Assembly: GCA_964396375.1 (NCBI GenBank)
Contig: CAYNEY010000022.1
Coordinates: forward strand, 28,953 to 92,952
DNA length: 64,000 nucleotides
Origin: FEN-1139 sp964396375
GTDB lineage: Bacteria > Myxococcota_A > Polyangia > Polyangiales > Polyangiaceae
Direction: 5' to 3'
Shown here: positions 9,002 to 17,732 of the stretch, in pieces
Layout of the letters: each line of letters opens with the position of its first letter
Numbering within the stretch: the stretch's first letter is position 1
The notes under the pieces: model-generated
Seen by the model: the letters and a program-made list of their open reading frames with translations, nothing else
Database searches by the model: none
What the model was told of the DNA's origin: nothing
Program-made: the position numbers and the translations under genes

Positions 9002-9328
9002 ATGAGTGCGATCCTGGGATATGTCTCCGTGCTCCGAACCTCCGCGGAGGGGGTGAGGGAGCAGTTCTCGAAGGCGGGGGAGGCGGCCCAGCGTATCGCG
9101 CGCGCTTCCGCGGGGATGCAGGATTCGGTCGATCTCTCGCCGGAGTCCGTGGCCCGGGCCGCCGCGAGGGGTGGTGAGGTGGCAGCGGGTATCGAGAAGC
9201 CGATGGTGGATCTGCGCGTCGCGAAATACAGCGCGATCGCCAACATGCGAGTGATCAACATGGCTGACCAGATGGCCGAGTCCGTGCGCGAGGTTGCCGA
9301 TCGGAATCCGCGGCAGTCACGGCGTTAG
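9002..9328 (+). CDS. small protein with a flagellar-rod-like C-terminal motif
   Basis: Protein of 108 residues without signal peptide or membrane segment. The C-terminal stretch with VDLRVAKYSAIANM followed by RVINMADQMAESV resembles the conserved C-terminal helix of flagellar rod and hook proteins (pattern DL..A...Y.AN.KVI..ADEM). The N-terminus is Ala-rich and helical. No other flagellar genes are in the window, so this is either an orphan homologue used in another filament or a chance similarity. It is divergent from the glycosyltransferase operon, with 116 bases between starts. Confidence 0.5.
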   Translation: MSAILGYVSVLRTSAEGVREQFSKAGEAAQRIARASAGMQDSVDLSPESVARAAARGGEVAAGIEKPMVDLRVAKYSAIANMRVINMADQMAESVREVADRNPRQSRR

Positions 9329-9458
9329 ACCGAGTGCTCACAGATCTGCGCGCTCCCTCGCGTATGTTGCGCAGCTTCAGAAATCAACGGGCAGAAGAAC
9401 GTGTCCGACGGTGTTCACTTGCTCGTGAAAGAGTTCCACGATCGGGTAGAACGCCACA

Positions 9459-12400
9459 ATGTCTTGGTTGACCCGGTGCTGTGGGCTGGCGGTGTGGATG
9501 GCGGCTCTTGGCTGCGCCTCCGAGTATTCGGCCTCGACGGTCGCTCCCGCCGATTGCAGCAATGGTCGTCGTGACGGTGAAGAAACGGATATCGACTGCG
9601 GCGGGCTCGACTGCCACCCGTGTGCCAAAAACGAGGGCTGTGGCGCCGATCGCGACTGCGCGAGCGGTCTTCAGTGTGTCGATGAGGCGTGCCGTGCCGA
9701 ACACTGCAGCGATCGCAAGGAAAATGAAGACGAGACTGACGTCGATTGCGGGGGAGGGGACTGCGCGGCGTGTGACACGAACGAAGGTTGCTTGCTGGCT
9801 CGCGACTGTGAAAGCCAGCATTGTCTGAAAGGAATTTGCGCTCTTCCCACCTGCACGGACGGCATCAAGAACCAGCTCGAATCCGACGTGGATTGTGGTG
9901 ATCGCACCCAGAACTGCCCGCGGTGTGCCGGGGGTCAGCTGTGCGTCCGTGACGAGGACTGCGCGAGCCTGAGTTGCATCGAGTCAATCTGCGCTGCCGT
10001 ATCCTGCACCGACGGGATCGCGAACGGTAATGAAACGGACCTGGACTGCGGTGGGTCCTGCGCGAGTGCCTGTCCGGTGGGTGCACATTGCGAAGACGGC
10101 TCAGACTGCAGCTCGGGGGTGTGCGATGGTGACACCTGCGTGGCCGCGGACTGCGCCGACTCGACGCAGAATGGCGACGAAACCGATGTGGATTGCGGTG
10201 GTCCGAGCTGCGACCCCTGTGCGGTTGGTGCGTCCTGTGAGCTCCACTCCGATTGTGAGCGAGAGTTCTGTGACGCCGCGGTGTGCCGCACCCCCACCTG
10301 CACCGACCAGGTGAAGAACCAGGGTGAGGGCGACGTGGATTGTGGCGATTTGGCTCTGCTGTGTCCGCGCTGCACGGTGGGACAGAGTTGCACTGCACCC
10401 GAGGGTTGTGCGAGCGGCGTGTGCACAGAAGGGGTGTGCCTGGCTCCTACCTGTATCGATCGAGTGAAGAACCAAGACGAAGGTGACGTCGACTGTGGCG
10501 GTGTCTGCACGACGAAATGCGCAGATGGCGCTCTTTGCGCTGAGATGAGCGACTGTGAGAGTCGGGTCTGCGATGCACAGGAGTGTCAGGTGGCAACCTG
10601 TGTCGATGGTGTGCAAAATGCCACCGAAACCGGCCTGGATTGCGGCGGTGACTGCGCGGAGCGCTGCGAAATCGGGCAGGGCTGCGGGAGCGATGAGGAC
10701 TGCATCGACAACTCGTGCAACGCTGGGGTCTGCGCCGATCCCTCCTGCGCCAACGGGCGTCTCGACGGCGAGGAGACCGACGTTGATTGCGGTGGGCGCT
10801 GCCCGGCCTGCCCTCCTGATGCGACCTGCGTGCTGCCTGAGGATTGCACGAGCCAGGTCTGTACGGATGGCATCTGTAGCGCACCAACCTGCGAGGATGC
10901 CGTCACCAATGGTCTCGAGAGCGACACGGATTGTGGTGGGGGCTGTGATCCTTGTGCGGATGGAGAGGCTTGCGGTCGAAACGCTGATTGCTTGTCGTTG
11001 GTGTGCAGTGGTGGCAAATGCGCCGAGCCGAACTGTGCTGACAAGGTGAGGAATGACGTCGAGACTGACGTTGACTGCGGCGGTCCGGTGTGTGTCGGAC
11101 AAGAGCTGGCCTGTGCTTTGAATCGGCACTGTCTGGTCGACAGTGATTGTCAGTCGGAGGTGTGCGACGCGACCCTTGCCATCTGCGTCGCTCAGAGCTG
11201 TTCCGACACGCGAAAGAACCAGGACGAGACCGACGTTGATTGCGGTGGTAGCTGTCCAGGTTGCGATGCTGGCTACGAGTGCGAAGCCGCTTCGGACTGT
11301 GCCGACAAGATCTGCAGCGAAGATGGCCTCTGCGTGCTCGGCACCTGTGATGATGACGTTCAAAATGGCAACGAGGGAGACATCGACTGTGGCGGAAACT
11401 GCCCAGTACGGTGCCAGACCGGCCAGCGTTGCCTGCAAGGTTCGGATTGCGAAGAAGGCGTGTGCGCCGCCGAGCCGCCCCATCTGTGTCTAGAACCCAC
11501 CTGTGAGGACGGAGTCAGAAACGGCGGTGAAGTGGGGGAGGACTGTGCCGGAACCTGTGAGGCGCGCTGCCCCGCTGGCCAGCCTTGCGGTGATGCGTCC
11601 GATTGTCTACCAGATCACAGCTGTAACAACTACGGATTGTGCGAGGCGCCCAACTGTGGCGATGGTTTGCTCGGGCCTGACGAGACCGACATCGACTGCG
11701 GGGGACCGGAGTGTGGTGCTACCTGCAAGGTGGACGAGGCCTGCCTGGTGGATGGGGATTGCGTGCCGATCATCAGTAACAAGTGCGGGCCAACGGGGCT
11801 CTGCTTGGAGGCTGCCTGCGGAGATCTGGCGAAGAATGGCAGTGAGACTGACGTCGACTGCGGGGGAGACGTGGCATTCTGTGCAGCGCGGTGCGACTCG
11901 GGCGCGGCCTGTGCGGTCCCGAGCGATTGTACGAGCGGCGTCTGCACGGATCGGGTGTGCGCTCTGCCCACCTGCGACGACGGCGTGACGAATGGCGGCG
12001 AGTCGGCCGAGGATTGTGGTGCGGTGTGCGTGGCGGAGGGCCGGCTGTGTGCGACCGGGGCCGACTGTGGTTCCGATGACGATTGCGCGACCGGTTGGTG
12101 CGACGACGGCGCGTGTGCAGTGCGGAGCTGCACGGATGGGATCGCGAACGGCGCAGAAGGAGATGTGGACTGCGGAGCGATCTGCATTGGTGCTACCGCC
12201 TCGCCCTTATGTCTGGAAGGAAGCACCTGTAGGCTCGACGCTGACTGCGCGGACGGCTGGTGTCATCCTCAGAGCAGCCTGTGCGTGGTTCCAACCTGTG
12301 GCGACAGCGCGCTGAACCAGGGCGAGACCGATGTGGATTGTGGAGGTGAGCACTGCGCACACCCTGACGACTGCCTTCACAGCAGCCGCTCGGCCTACTG

Positions 12401-12764
12401 CCTCACCTGCTCTGGCGGAAAGGCCTGCCAGACCGACACCGACTGCCTTTCGCTTACCTGTGATGCCGACACCTGCGGTCCTGCCGACAATTGCATAGGT
12501 CAGCTGCTCAGCGACGCGGATGGGCTGCTCGCCGACGGTTCGACGATTTGCGCCTCCACCAACTTTCCGAACGGCAATCTTGGGTGCAGGTCGTATCTGC
12601 GCTGCTTCTTCGTCAACGACTGTGATCCCACCCAAGCGTGCTTTACCTCTCCGACGGGAGCCTGCCATGTCAACGCGGTGGGCGGGGGATCCGAGCCAGC
12701 GAGTGCCGCGTACGACACCTGGGTGGCTGCCGGGTGCACCTCACCCACCGCCCCCATGTTCTAG
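9459..12764 (+). CDS. giant Cys-rich repeat lipoprotein
   Basis: Exported lipoprotein of 1101 residues. The N-terminus has hydrophobic residues and a lipobox-like ALGC (residues 16-19). From residue 33 to about 1010 it consists of 19 consecutive units of 48-55 residues, each with the consensus C-DG-xNxxETDVDCGG-xCxxC-xxGxxC-xxxxDC-xSxxC-xxxxCxxPT. Each unit has about eight cysteines, so extensive disulfide bonding outside the cytoplasm is expected. A distinct C-terminal domain of about 75 residues, also Cys-containing, follows. Proteins with this DVDCGG repeat are common in myxobacterial genomes and are sometimes mislabelled as tryptophan synthase alpha chain. Function is unknown; a surface adhesin or structural layer is a reasonable guess. 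Confidence 0.9.
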   Translation: MSWLTRCCGLAVWMAALGCASEYSASTVAPADCSNGRRDGEETDIDCGGLDCHPCAKNEGCGADRDCASGLQCVDEACRAEHCSDRKENEDETDVDCGGGDCAACDTNEGCLLARDCESQHCLKGICALPTCTDGIKNQLESDVDCGDRTQNCPRCAGGQLCVRDEDCASLSCIESICAAVSCTDGIANGNETDLDCGGSCASACPVGAHCEDGSDCSSGVCDGDTCVAADCADSTQNGDETDVDCGGPSCDPCAVGASCELHSDCEREFCDAAVCRTPTCTDQVKNQGEGDVDCGDLALLCPRCTVGQSCTAPEGCASGVCTEGVCLAPTCIDRVKNQDEGDVDCGGVCTTKCADGALCAEMSDCESRVCDAQECQVATCVDGVQNATETGLDCGGDCAERCEIGQGCGSDEDCIDNSCNAGVCADPSCANGRLDGEETDVDCGGRCPACPPDATCVLPEDCTSQVCTDGICSAPTCEDAVTNGLESDTDCGGGCDPCADGEACGRNADCLSLVCSGGKCAEPNCADKVRNDVETDVDCGGPVCVGQELACALNRHCLVDSDCQSEVCDATLAICVAQSCSDTRKNQDETDVDCGGSCPGCDAGYECEAASDCADKICSEDGLCVLGTCDDDVQNGNEGDIDCGGNCPVRCQTGQRCLQGSDCEEGVCAAEPPHLCLEPTCEDGVRNGGEVGEDCAGTCEARCPAGQPCGDASDCLPDHSCNNYGLCEAPNCGDGLLGPDETDIDCGGPECGATCKVDEACLVDGDCVPIISNKCGPTGLCLEAACGDLAKNGSETDVDCGGDVAFCAARCDSGAACAVPSDCTSGVCTDRVCALPTCDDGVTNGGESAEDCGAVCVAEGRLCATGADCGSDDDCATGWCDDGACAVRSCTDGIANGAEGDVDCGAICIGATASPLCLEGSTCRLDADCADGWCHPQSSLCVVPTCGDSALNQGETDVDCGGEHCAHPDDCLHSSRSAYCLTCSGGKACQTDTDCLSLTCDADTCGPADNCIGQLLSDADGLLADGSTICASTNFPNGNLGCRSYLRCFFVNDCDPTQACFTSPTGACHVNAVGGGSEPASAAYDTWVAAGCTSPTAPMF
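9555..12490 (+). repeat. 19 tandem coding repeats, period about 150 bp
   Basis: Nineteen degenerate in-frame units encode the ETDVDCGG-type Cys-rich modules. The DNA copies differ throughout, with the best-kept core at the codons for GAxxTDVDxGCGG. Divergence between units shows that the expansion is old or under purifying selection for cysteines rather than a recent slippage event. Confidence 0.85.
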
Positions 12765-12769
12765 GGTGC

Positions 12770-12796
12770 GCGGGCTCGAGCTCGACTCGAGCCCGC
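12770..12796. terminator. bidirectional hairpin terminator between convergent genes
   Basis: A perfect 11-bp inverted repeat (GCGGGCTCGAG / CTCGAGCCCGC) with a 5-nt loop lies six bases after the stop of the Cys-rich lipoprotein and 18 bases after the stop of thrS on the other strand. There is only a short weak T run (TTCT) on the plus side, so termination efficiency is uncertain, but its location between two convergent stop codons supports the role. Confidence 0.7.
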
Positions 12797-12814
12797 TTCT
12801 GGGGCTTCCGCAGG

Positions 12815-14815
12815 CTACTTCCGACCCAGCACGGGTTTGCCCCCGGGCTTCTTCTCCGTCTCGATTCCTGCCAAAAAATCCGCAAGTGCCATTGTCCCAA
12901 GCTCGCCGTGTGCTCGCGAGCGCACAGCCACCGTGCCAGCTGCCTGTTCCTTCTCACCGACCACCAACGCGTAGGGGATCTTCTGCAGGCTGCTCTCGCG
13001 GATCTTGTAGCCCACCCGATCTGGTCCGAGGTCGGCCTCAGCGCGCAGTCCGAGCAACAGCAATTCTGCGAGCACGCCCCGCGCATAGGCTTCGGTCTTG
13101 TCGCTGACCGGGATCACCATCACCTGCACTGGTGCGAGCCACAGCGGAAAGGCGCCTGCGTAGTTCTCGATCAGGATCCCAAGGAAGCGTTCGATGCTGC
13201 CGTAGCAGGCCCGGTGCAGCATCACCGGCATGTGCCGTTCACCATCCGCGCCCACATACTCGAGGCCAAAGCGAGAAGGCATCGAGAAATCAAGCTGAAT
13301 GGTCCCGCACTGCCAGCTGCGCTTGAGCACGTCTCGAATGTGAAAATCAATCTTGGGTCCGTAGAAGGCCCCGTCTCCTGGATTGACCTGATAGGTGATC
13401 TGCGATCGATCCAGGGCATCGCGGAGCGCGCTTTCCGCCCGTTCCCAGATCTCGTCGCTGCCGATGCTCTTCTCGGGCCGGGTCGAGAGTTCGATCCGGA
13501 CGTCTGCCAGGTCGAACATCGCGTACACCTCCTTGAAGAACTCGATCAACATGGCGATCTCGCCCTCGATCTGCTCAGGCGTACAGAAGTGGTGCGCGTC
13601 GTCTTGGGTGAAGGCCTGGACTCGGAAGAGGCCATGGCGCACCCCAGAGAGCTCGCGCCGGTGCACCAGCCCCATCTCGGCGATCCGGAGGGGGAATTCA
13701 TTGTGGCTGTGCAACCGGCTCCGATAGACCAGCAGGTGACCCGGGCAGTTCATGGGCTTGACTGCCATCGGTCGTTCTTCTTCCACGTTGTCGCGGATGG
13801 TGCCGGGCTGCTTCGGATCACGCAGCTTGAGCTTGGTGAAGAACATGTTCTCGAGATAGTTCTCGTAGTGTCCGGAGGTGTGCCAAAGCTGCTCGGAGAG
13901 GATGAGCGGCGTCTTGACCTCCTGATAGCCACGCTGCTGCAAGAGGTTGCGCATGGTGTCGAGCAGCAGATTGAAAAGGGTGGCTCCGCGCGGAAAGAAG
14001 AAGGGAAACCCCGGGGCCTCATCATGAAAAGTAAAGAGGCTGAGCTGCTCGCCGAGCACGCGGTGGTCCCGTCGCTTGGCCTCTTCCAGCTGGTGGAAGT
14101 ACTCGTCGAGTTCGCTCTTGCTGAAGAACGCGGTGCCGTAGACGCGGACCAGTTGCTCGCGGCTGGCGTCACCACGCCAATAGGCGCCGCTTACCTTGGT
14201 GAGCCGGGTGTGGGCTAGGAGGCTGGTATTCTGAACATGGGGGCCCCGGCACAGATCGACGAAGTCGCCATGGCGATAGAAGCTGAGGTTGTCGCCCCGA
14301 GAGCGGATCTGCTCGACCAGTTCAGCCTTGAACTTGTTGCGCCCGCCGTCGATGGCCTGGTAGCGCGCGAAGACCTCGTCGGTCTCATCCTTGGCCTCGC
14401 AGCGCACGAAGGGGCGACTCTCCTTGCTGATGCGCTGCATCTCGGCTTCGAGCTTTGGGAAATCATCCGGAGTGATCTTGCCGCCATCAGGAAAGAAGAT
14501 GTCGTAGTAAAAACCGTCTTCTATGGCGGGGCCGATCGTGAGCTGGGCCTTGGGGAAGATCCGGAGGATGGCGTCCGCCATCACGTGCGCCGCGGAGTGC
14601 CGGAGGATTTCGAGCGCCTCGGGCTCCTTCCTGGTCAGGATCGCGACCTCGGCACCATCGTGCAGAATGGTGGAGAGATCCACCAGCCGCCCGTCCACAC
14701 GCCCAGCGACCGCGGCCTTGGCTAACCCCGGTCCGATGGCAGTGGCGAGATCGAGCAGTGTGGAATTGTCGGAGAGCTCCCGCGAACTCCCATCCGGGAG
14801 ACGAATGTTCAGCAT
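12815..14815 (-). CDS. thrS: threonyl-tRNA synthetase
   Basis: Charges tRNA-Thr with threonine in the cytoplasm; 666 residues, normal for the bacterial enzyme. The order is an N-terminal TGS domain (MLNIRLPDGS...), an editing domain with HSAAH (HxxxH) near residue 75, the class II core with MNCPGHLL zinc-ligand Cys and histidines, motif 2 around RVQAFTQDDAHHF, the motif 3 region with DFSMPSRF, and a C-terminal anticodon-binding domain. The ATG at 14815 matches the family N-terminus. The frame is open for another 73 codons upstream, but those do not resemble any ThrS extension and contain a regulatory-looking hairpin. The start lacks a strong Shine-Dalgarno sequence, which fits translational control in the leader. 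Confidence 0.97.
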   Translation of the reverse strand: MLNIRLPDGSSRELSDNSTLLDLATAIGPGLAKAAVAGRVDGRLVDLSTILHDGAEVAILTRKEPEALEILRHSAAHVMADAILRIFPKAQLTIGPAIEDGFYYDIFFPDGGKITPDDFPKLEAEMQRISKESRPFVRCEAKDETDEVFARYQAIDGGRNKFKAELVEQIRSRGDNLSFYRHGDFVDLCRGPHVQNTSLLAHTRLTKVSGAYWRGDASREQLVRVYGTAFFSKSELDEYFHQLEEAKRRDHRVLGEQLSLFTFHDEAPGFPFFFPRGATLFNLLLDTMRNLLQQRGYQEVKTPLILSEQLWHTSGHYENYLENMFFTKLKLRDPKQPGTIRDNVEEERPMAVKPMNCPGHLLVYRSRLHSHNEFPLRIAEMGLVHRRELSGVRHGLFRVQAFTQDDAHHFCTPEQIEGEIAMLIEFFKEVYAMFDLADVRIELSTRPEKSIGSDEIWERAESALRDALDRSQITYQVNPGDGAFYGPKIDFHIRDVLKRSWQCGTIQLDFSMPSRFGLEYVGADGERHMPVMLHRACYGSIERFLGILIENYAGAFPLWLAPVQVMVIPVSDKTEAYARGVLAELLLLGLRAEADLGPDRVGYKIRESSLQKIPYALVVGEKEQAAGTVAVRSRAHGELGTMALADFLAGIETEKKPGGKPVLGRK

Positions 14816-14865
14816 GTGATTTGTCCATTCTGCGAGGCGGATACGAGCCGACTCGCGGTGAGGTC

Positions 14866-14890
14866 CTGCGGTGGAAACAACCCACCGCAG
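14866..14890 (-). promoter_or_regulatory. thrS leader hairpin mimicking a tRNA-Thr anticodon arm
   Basis: In the thrS-sense RNA a perfect 9-bp stem (CUGCGGUGG / CCACCGCAG) closes a 7-nt loop, GUUGUUU. Read as an anticodon loop this gives U at position 33 and UGU at 34-36, the anticodon for the threonine codon ACA. It ends 50 bases before the thrS ATG. In E. coli, ThrS represses its own mRNA by binding anticodon-arm-like hairpins upstream of the start. The resemblance of loop size, U33 and anticodon is seen directly; the regulatory role is inferred. Position 37 is U rather than the usual A. Confidence 0.55.
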
Positions 14891-15108
14891 CGGAGAGGAG
14901 ATTAGCTCGTTCGGAGACGACGGCCAAGCCACCGGCCCCTGTCGACAGCTCGGCGCGTCACCCTCATGGCTCAGCTCCTCCGCAGAGGGACGGATCTCCA
15001 GGCTGACTGTGCTCGTACGGCCAGTTGGTCGCACGAAGCTGCGTTTGTCTGCCGGTTCCGCTTGCCAGAAGACTCCCGTCCGCGAGATCCTTTCCGGATC
15101 GGGATCTC

Positions 15109-17601
15109 ATGACCCACCACCATCGCGACGGGCAGGGAGGAGGACAGCCTCAGCAGCAGCAACAGCCGGCGGCGTATCCGCAACAGCCGGCGGCGTATCC
15201 GCAACAGGTGGGGGCGTATCCGCAACAGGTGGGGGCATACCCGCAACAGGTGGGGGCATACCCGCAACAGGCGGGGGCATACCCGCAACAGGCGGGGGCA
15301 TACCCGCAACAGGCGGGGGCATATCCGCAACAGGTGGGGGCATACCCGCAACAGGCGGCGACGTACCCGCAACAGGCGGGGGCATATCCGCAACAGGCGG
15401 GGGCGTATCTGCAACAGGCGGGGGCATACCCGCAACAGGCGGGGGCGTATTCGCAGCAGGCGGGGGCATATCCGCAACAGGCGGGGGCATATCCGAAACA
15501 CGATCGGCCGAAGTCACGCCTGCTGGTTGTGCTCGGTCTTGGTCTCTCCCTTTTCGTTGTCTTCGCGGTGGTTGTGGGGGTCGGCCTCTTCGCCTGGCGC
15601 TCAGGGTGGTTTGGGCGGAGCACAGACACCTCGCGGGTGTTGCTTCTCGAGCGCGAGCTCGATGCCAATCCGACGACCGATACGACCATCGACGCTGCCG
15701 GTCGCGGACGTGTCACGTTTCCGCGCGGCACCATCCAGAAGAAGGCGCACCTGACCGTCAGTGAAGTCACCAATCTTCCGGTTCCTCCGGCGGCCCAACT
15801 GGGCAGAGTGCTGGATGTGAGCCTCGGAGCCGAACATGCCTTCGAGATCCCGGTTCGAATCGAGCTTCCTTTCGAGCCCAGCCAGGTAACCGGGCGCTTC
15901 TTGGGGCAGCCGAAGATGATGGCGTTGTGGTTCGATCCGAGCCGACGAATGTGGGACTACGTTCCATACACCGTCGACGCCACGCGCTCGGTGCTGATCG
16001 TCGACACCCCGCATTTGTCGATGTTTTCTGCAGTCTCGCCGGCGCCCATCGCCATCACCCCCACGGCGCGGATCGAATACACGATGCCACCGTATGCCGG
16101 GGCCTTCGCCGACGCCGCCACCGCGGAGAACATTCTCCGGGGTAGCCTCGCCGAGGCGGGAGAGGCGGGCTGGAATGCCAGCATGGAATGGTTCGGGATC
16201 GGGCAGGCTTTCGCGACTGTCGGCGAGGGGGCGGCGCGCGTGTGTGAGTACAGTCGCGTCTCCACCGTGCTCGGTCGGATCAATGACGTGGCGGGCAACC
16301 TGGGGGTGGCATTTGCGTTGGTGCAGTTCACCGTCGACATGTCCAAACCGGACAACGAGGTGCGCGCGGTCGGCAACGCGCTGAAGGCGATCGGCATGGA
16401 TGCCCTGAGTCGTTGGGGGACCTCGGCCATCAAAGTGGCTGGAGTGGGCGTTTTTGCCCTCGATTACTCACTCGGTAAGTTCGCCAATACCGCCTGGTCT
16501 CAGCGTAACGACATGTGGAGACGAGTCTTCGATTGCTACTACAAAAATCACGCCCGCAGCTCGGCGATTTGGTTGACGCGGCTCAAGACCGTGACCGCTG
16601 CCTCATCCTCGCCCGATGCCGTGAACGCGGCCATTCAGGCGGAGATCGAGGCGTACGCGGCCGAGATTTGGAATAACGAGGAAGAGCAGGCGATGTGTCA
16701 GTTCGACGTGGGCGGCACCAACGTCGGGAGTGGCGGTGGATTGAATGAGAAACTCAAGCGGGATCTTTCGGCTGCGTATGCCAAACAGTTGTACTCGGAT
16801 TTGCGCCCTGAGTTCGGGCAGCTCTCGCGCTTCATTGCCAGTCAGCAACAGAAGCACACCCAGCAACTGCTCGAGGATATTCGAGGTCGGTTCAATCGGG
16901 CCACCACCCTGCATGTGGTGTTGAAGTCCAAGAGCGCCGAACAGGTGCTGGAAGGGTTCACGGTGACGTTTCCAGTGACGCGCGAGCCGGAGAAGTGGCA
17001 GGGAGCAACCGACAAACAGGGTGTGTTTGATATGAAGGTCACGAGCCTCGGATACATGCTGTACGGTTCGCCCACCGAGGTCATGGTCACGTTTCCTGCT
17101 GTACCCGGGGCCCAGCCCGAGACGCGGAAGCAGAAGTTCAAATACGTTCCGGGTCGCACGGTGATTGAGATCGCGCTGGATGGAGTGGCGGGTACCTATG
17201 AAGGAGAACTCAACGGTACGCACAGCGGTCCAGGGATCGATGGCGTGGTCGCCATGAAGGGGCCGATCAAGCTGGTAGTCGACGACTCCGGCAACGTGAA
17301 CGCCACACTCTCGATGCCGCTCAAGTTCACTTCGGGTAGGGGTGTCACCAAGATATCGACCGAGTCGACGGCGAGTCTCGCCGGAAAACTCGAAGGCGCC
17401 ACGCTCACCGCAAGTGGAACTGTCAACACCAAGCTTTCGAGTGTGACCAAGCTACCGGTGGGTAAGGATCACACTTACTCCACCAATAGCTCAGGCCCGA
17501 TTCGCATCGAGGGCGCGCTGGTGAATCCCGATCGAATCGACGGTAAGGTCAAAGGCAGCGGCGGTAGCCGGGATGTCCCGTTTTCGGCGACGCGCAGGTG
17601 A
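15109..17601 (+). CDS. membrane-anchored protein with 16-fold YPQQ heptapeptide repeat
   Basis: Protein of 830 residues. After a His/Gly/Gln-rich start, residues 20-131 are sixteen copies of a heptapeptide (A/V)GAYPQQ. One transmembrane helix follows (about residues 137-163, LLVVLGLGLSLFVVF...). The large C-terminal part is predicted to be outside the cytoplasm or in the periplasm: a region like ZU5/GAIN-type beta domains (IDAAGRGRVTFPRGTI, then FEIPVRIELPF), a helical middle, and a beta-rich end. The Pro/Gln/Tyr-rich tail is presumably cytoplasmic. Similar tails occur before membrane segments in several myxobacterial proteins. The ATG at 15109 is chosen because the region upstream is low-quality coding. 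Function unknown. Confidence 0.85.
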   Translation: MTHHHRDGQGGGQPQQQQQPAAYPQQPAAYPQQVGAYPQQVGAYPQQVGAYPQQAGAYPQQAGAYPQQAGAYPQQVGAYPQQAATYPQQAGAYPQQAGAYLQQAGAYPQQAGAYSQQAGAYPQQAGAYPKHDRPKSRLLVVLGLGLSLFVVFAVVVGVGLFAWRSGWFGRSTDTSRVLLLERELDANPTTDTTIDAAGRGRVTFPRGTIQKKAHLTVSEVTNLPVPPAAQLGRVLDVSLGAEHAFEIPVRIELPFEPSQVTGRFLGQPKMMALWFDPSRRMWDYVPYTVDATRSVLIVDTPHLSMFSAVSPAPIAITPTARIEYTMPPYAGAFADAATAENILRGSLAEAGEAGWNASMEWFGIGQAFATVGEGAARVCEYSRVSTVLGRINDVAGNLGVAFALVQFTVDMSKPDNEVRAVGNALKAIGMDALSRWGTSAIKVAGVGVFALDYSLGKFANTAWSQRNDMWRRVFDCYYKNHARSSAIWLTRLKTVTAASSSPDAVNAAIQAEIEAYAAEIWNNEEEQAMCQFDVGGTNVGSGGGLNEKLKRDLSAAYAKQLYSDLRPEFGQLSRFIASQQQKHTQQLLEDIRGRFNRATTLHVVLKSKSAEQVLEGFTVTFPVTREPEKWQGATDKQGVFDMKVTSLGYMLYGSPTEVMVTFPAVPGAQPETRKQKFKYVPGRTVIEIALDGVAGTYEGELNGTHSGPGIDGVVAMKGPIKLVVDDSGNVNATLSMPLKFTSGRGVTKISTESTASLAGKLEGATLTASGTVNTKLSSVTKLPVGKDHTYSTNSSGPIRIEGALVNPDRIDGKVKGSGGSRDVPFSATRR
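15166..15501 (+). repeat. 16 x 21-bp tandem coding repeat
   Basis: Sixteen head-to-tail copies of a 21-bp unit encoding (A/V)GAYPQQ; the last copy ends YPKH. Most copies are nearly identical at the DNA level (GCGGGGGCATACCCGCAACA core), with runs of identical neighbours, which indicates recent slippage or unequal recombination. Copy number is likely to vary between strains, always in steps that keep the frame. Confidence 0.95.
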
Positions 17602-17732
17602 GCTCCGCCAAGTCAGCTCGAGGATGGGCGTTCTTGATGCCCAAGAGGGGTCGAGAGCAGATTGGTTGCGGCTGATTCACGCAGGTGTTGTGGGCTGATG
17701 ACGGTGTCGTGTGGGGGCAAAGATCGGGTGAT

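Noticed and set aside
10101..11483. Minus-strand open frame of 460 codons inside the Cys-rich lipoprotein gene
   Set aside because: It is the antisense shadow of a repetitive coding region; its product is low complexity without recognisable motifs.
12638..14218. Long plus-strand open frame of 526 codons antisense to thrS
   Set aside because: It lies fully within a clear thrS gene on the other strand, has no family motifs, and arises from GC-rich third positions.
14866..14890. The anticodon-like hairpin as part of a tRNA gene
   Set aside because: No acceptor, D or T arm surrounds it, so only the anticodon arm is mimicked.
14816..15034. N-terminal extension of ThrS
   Set aside because: The frame is open but the residues do not resemble the TGS domain or any known extension, and the stretch contains the anticodon-like hairpin.
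15166..15501. Regular 21-bp repeats considered as a CRISPR array
   Set aside because: The units are contiguous without spacers, are multiples of three and encode a heptapeptide in an open frame.
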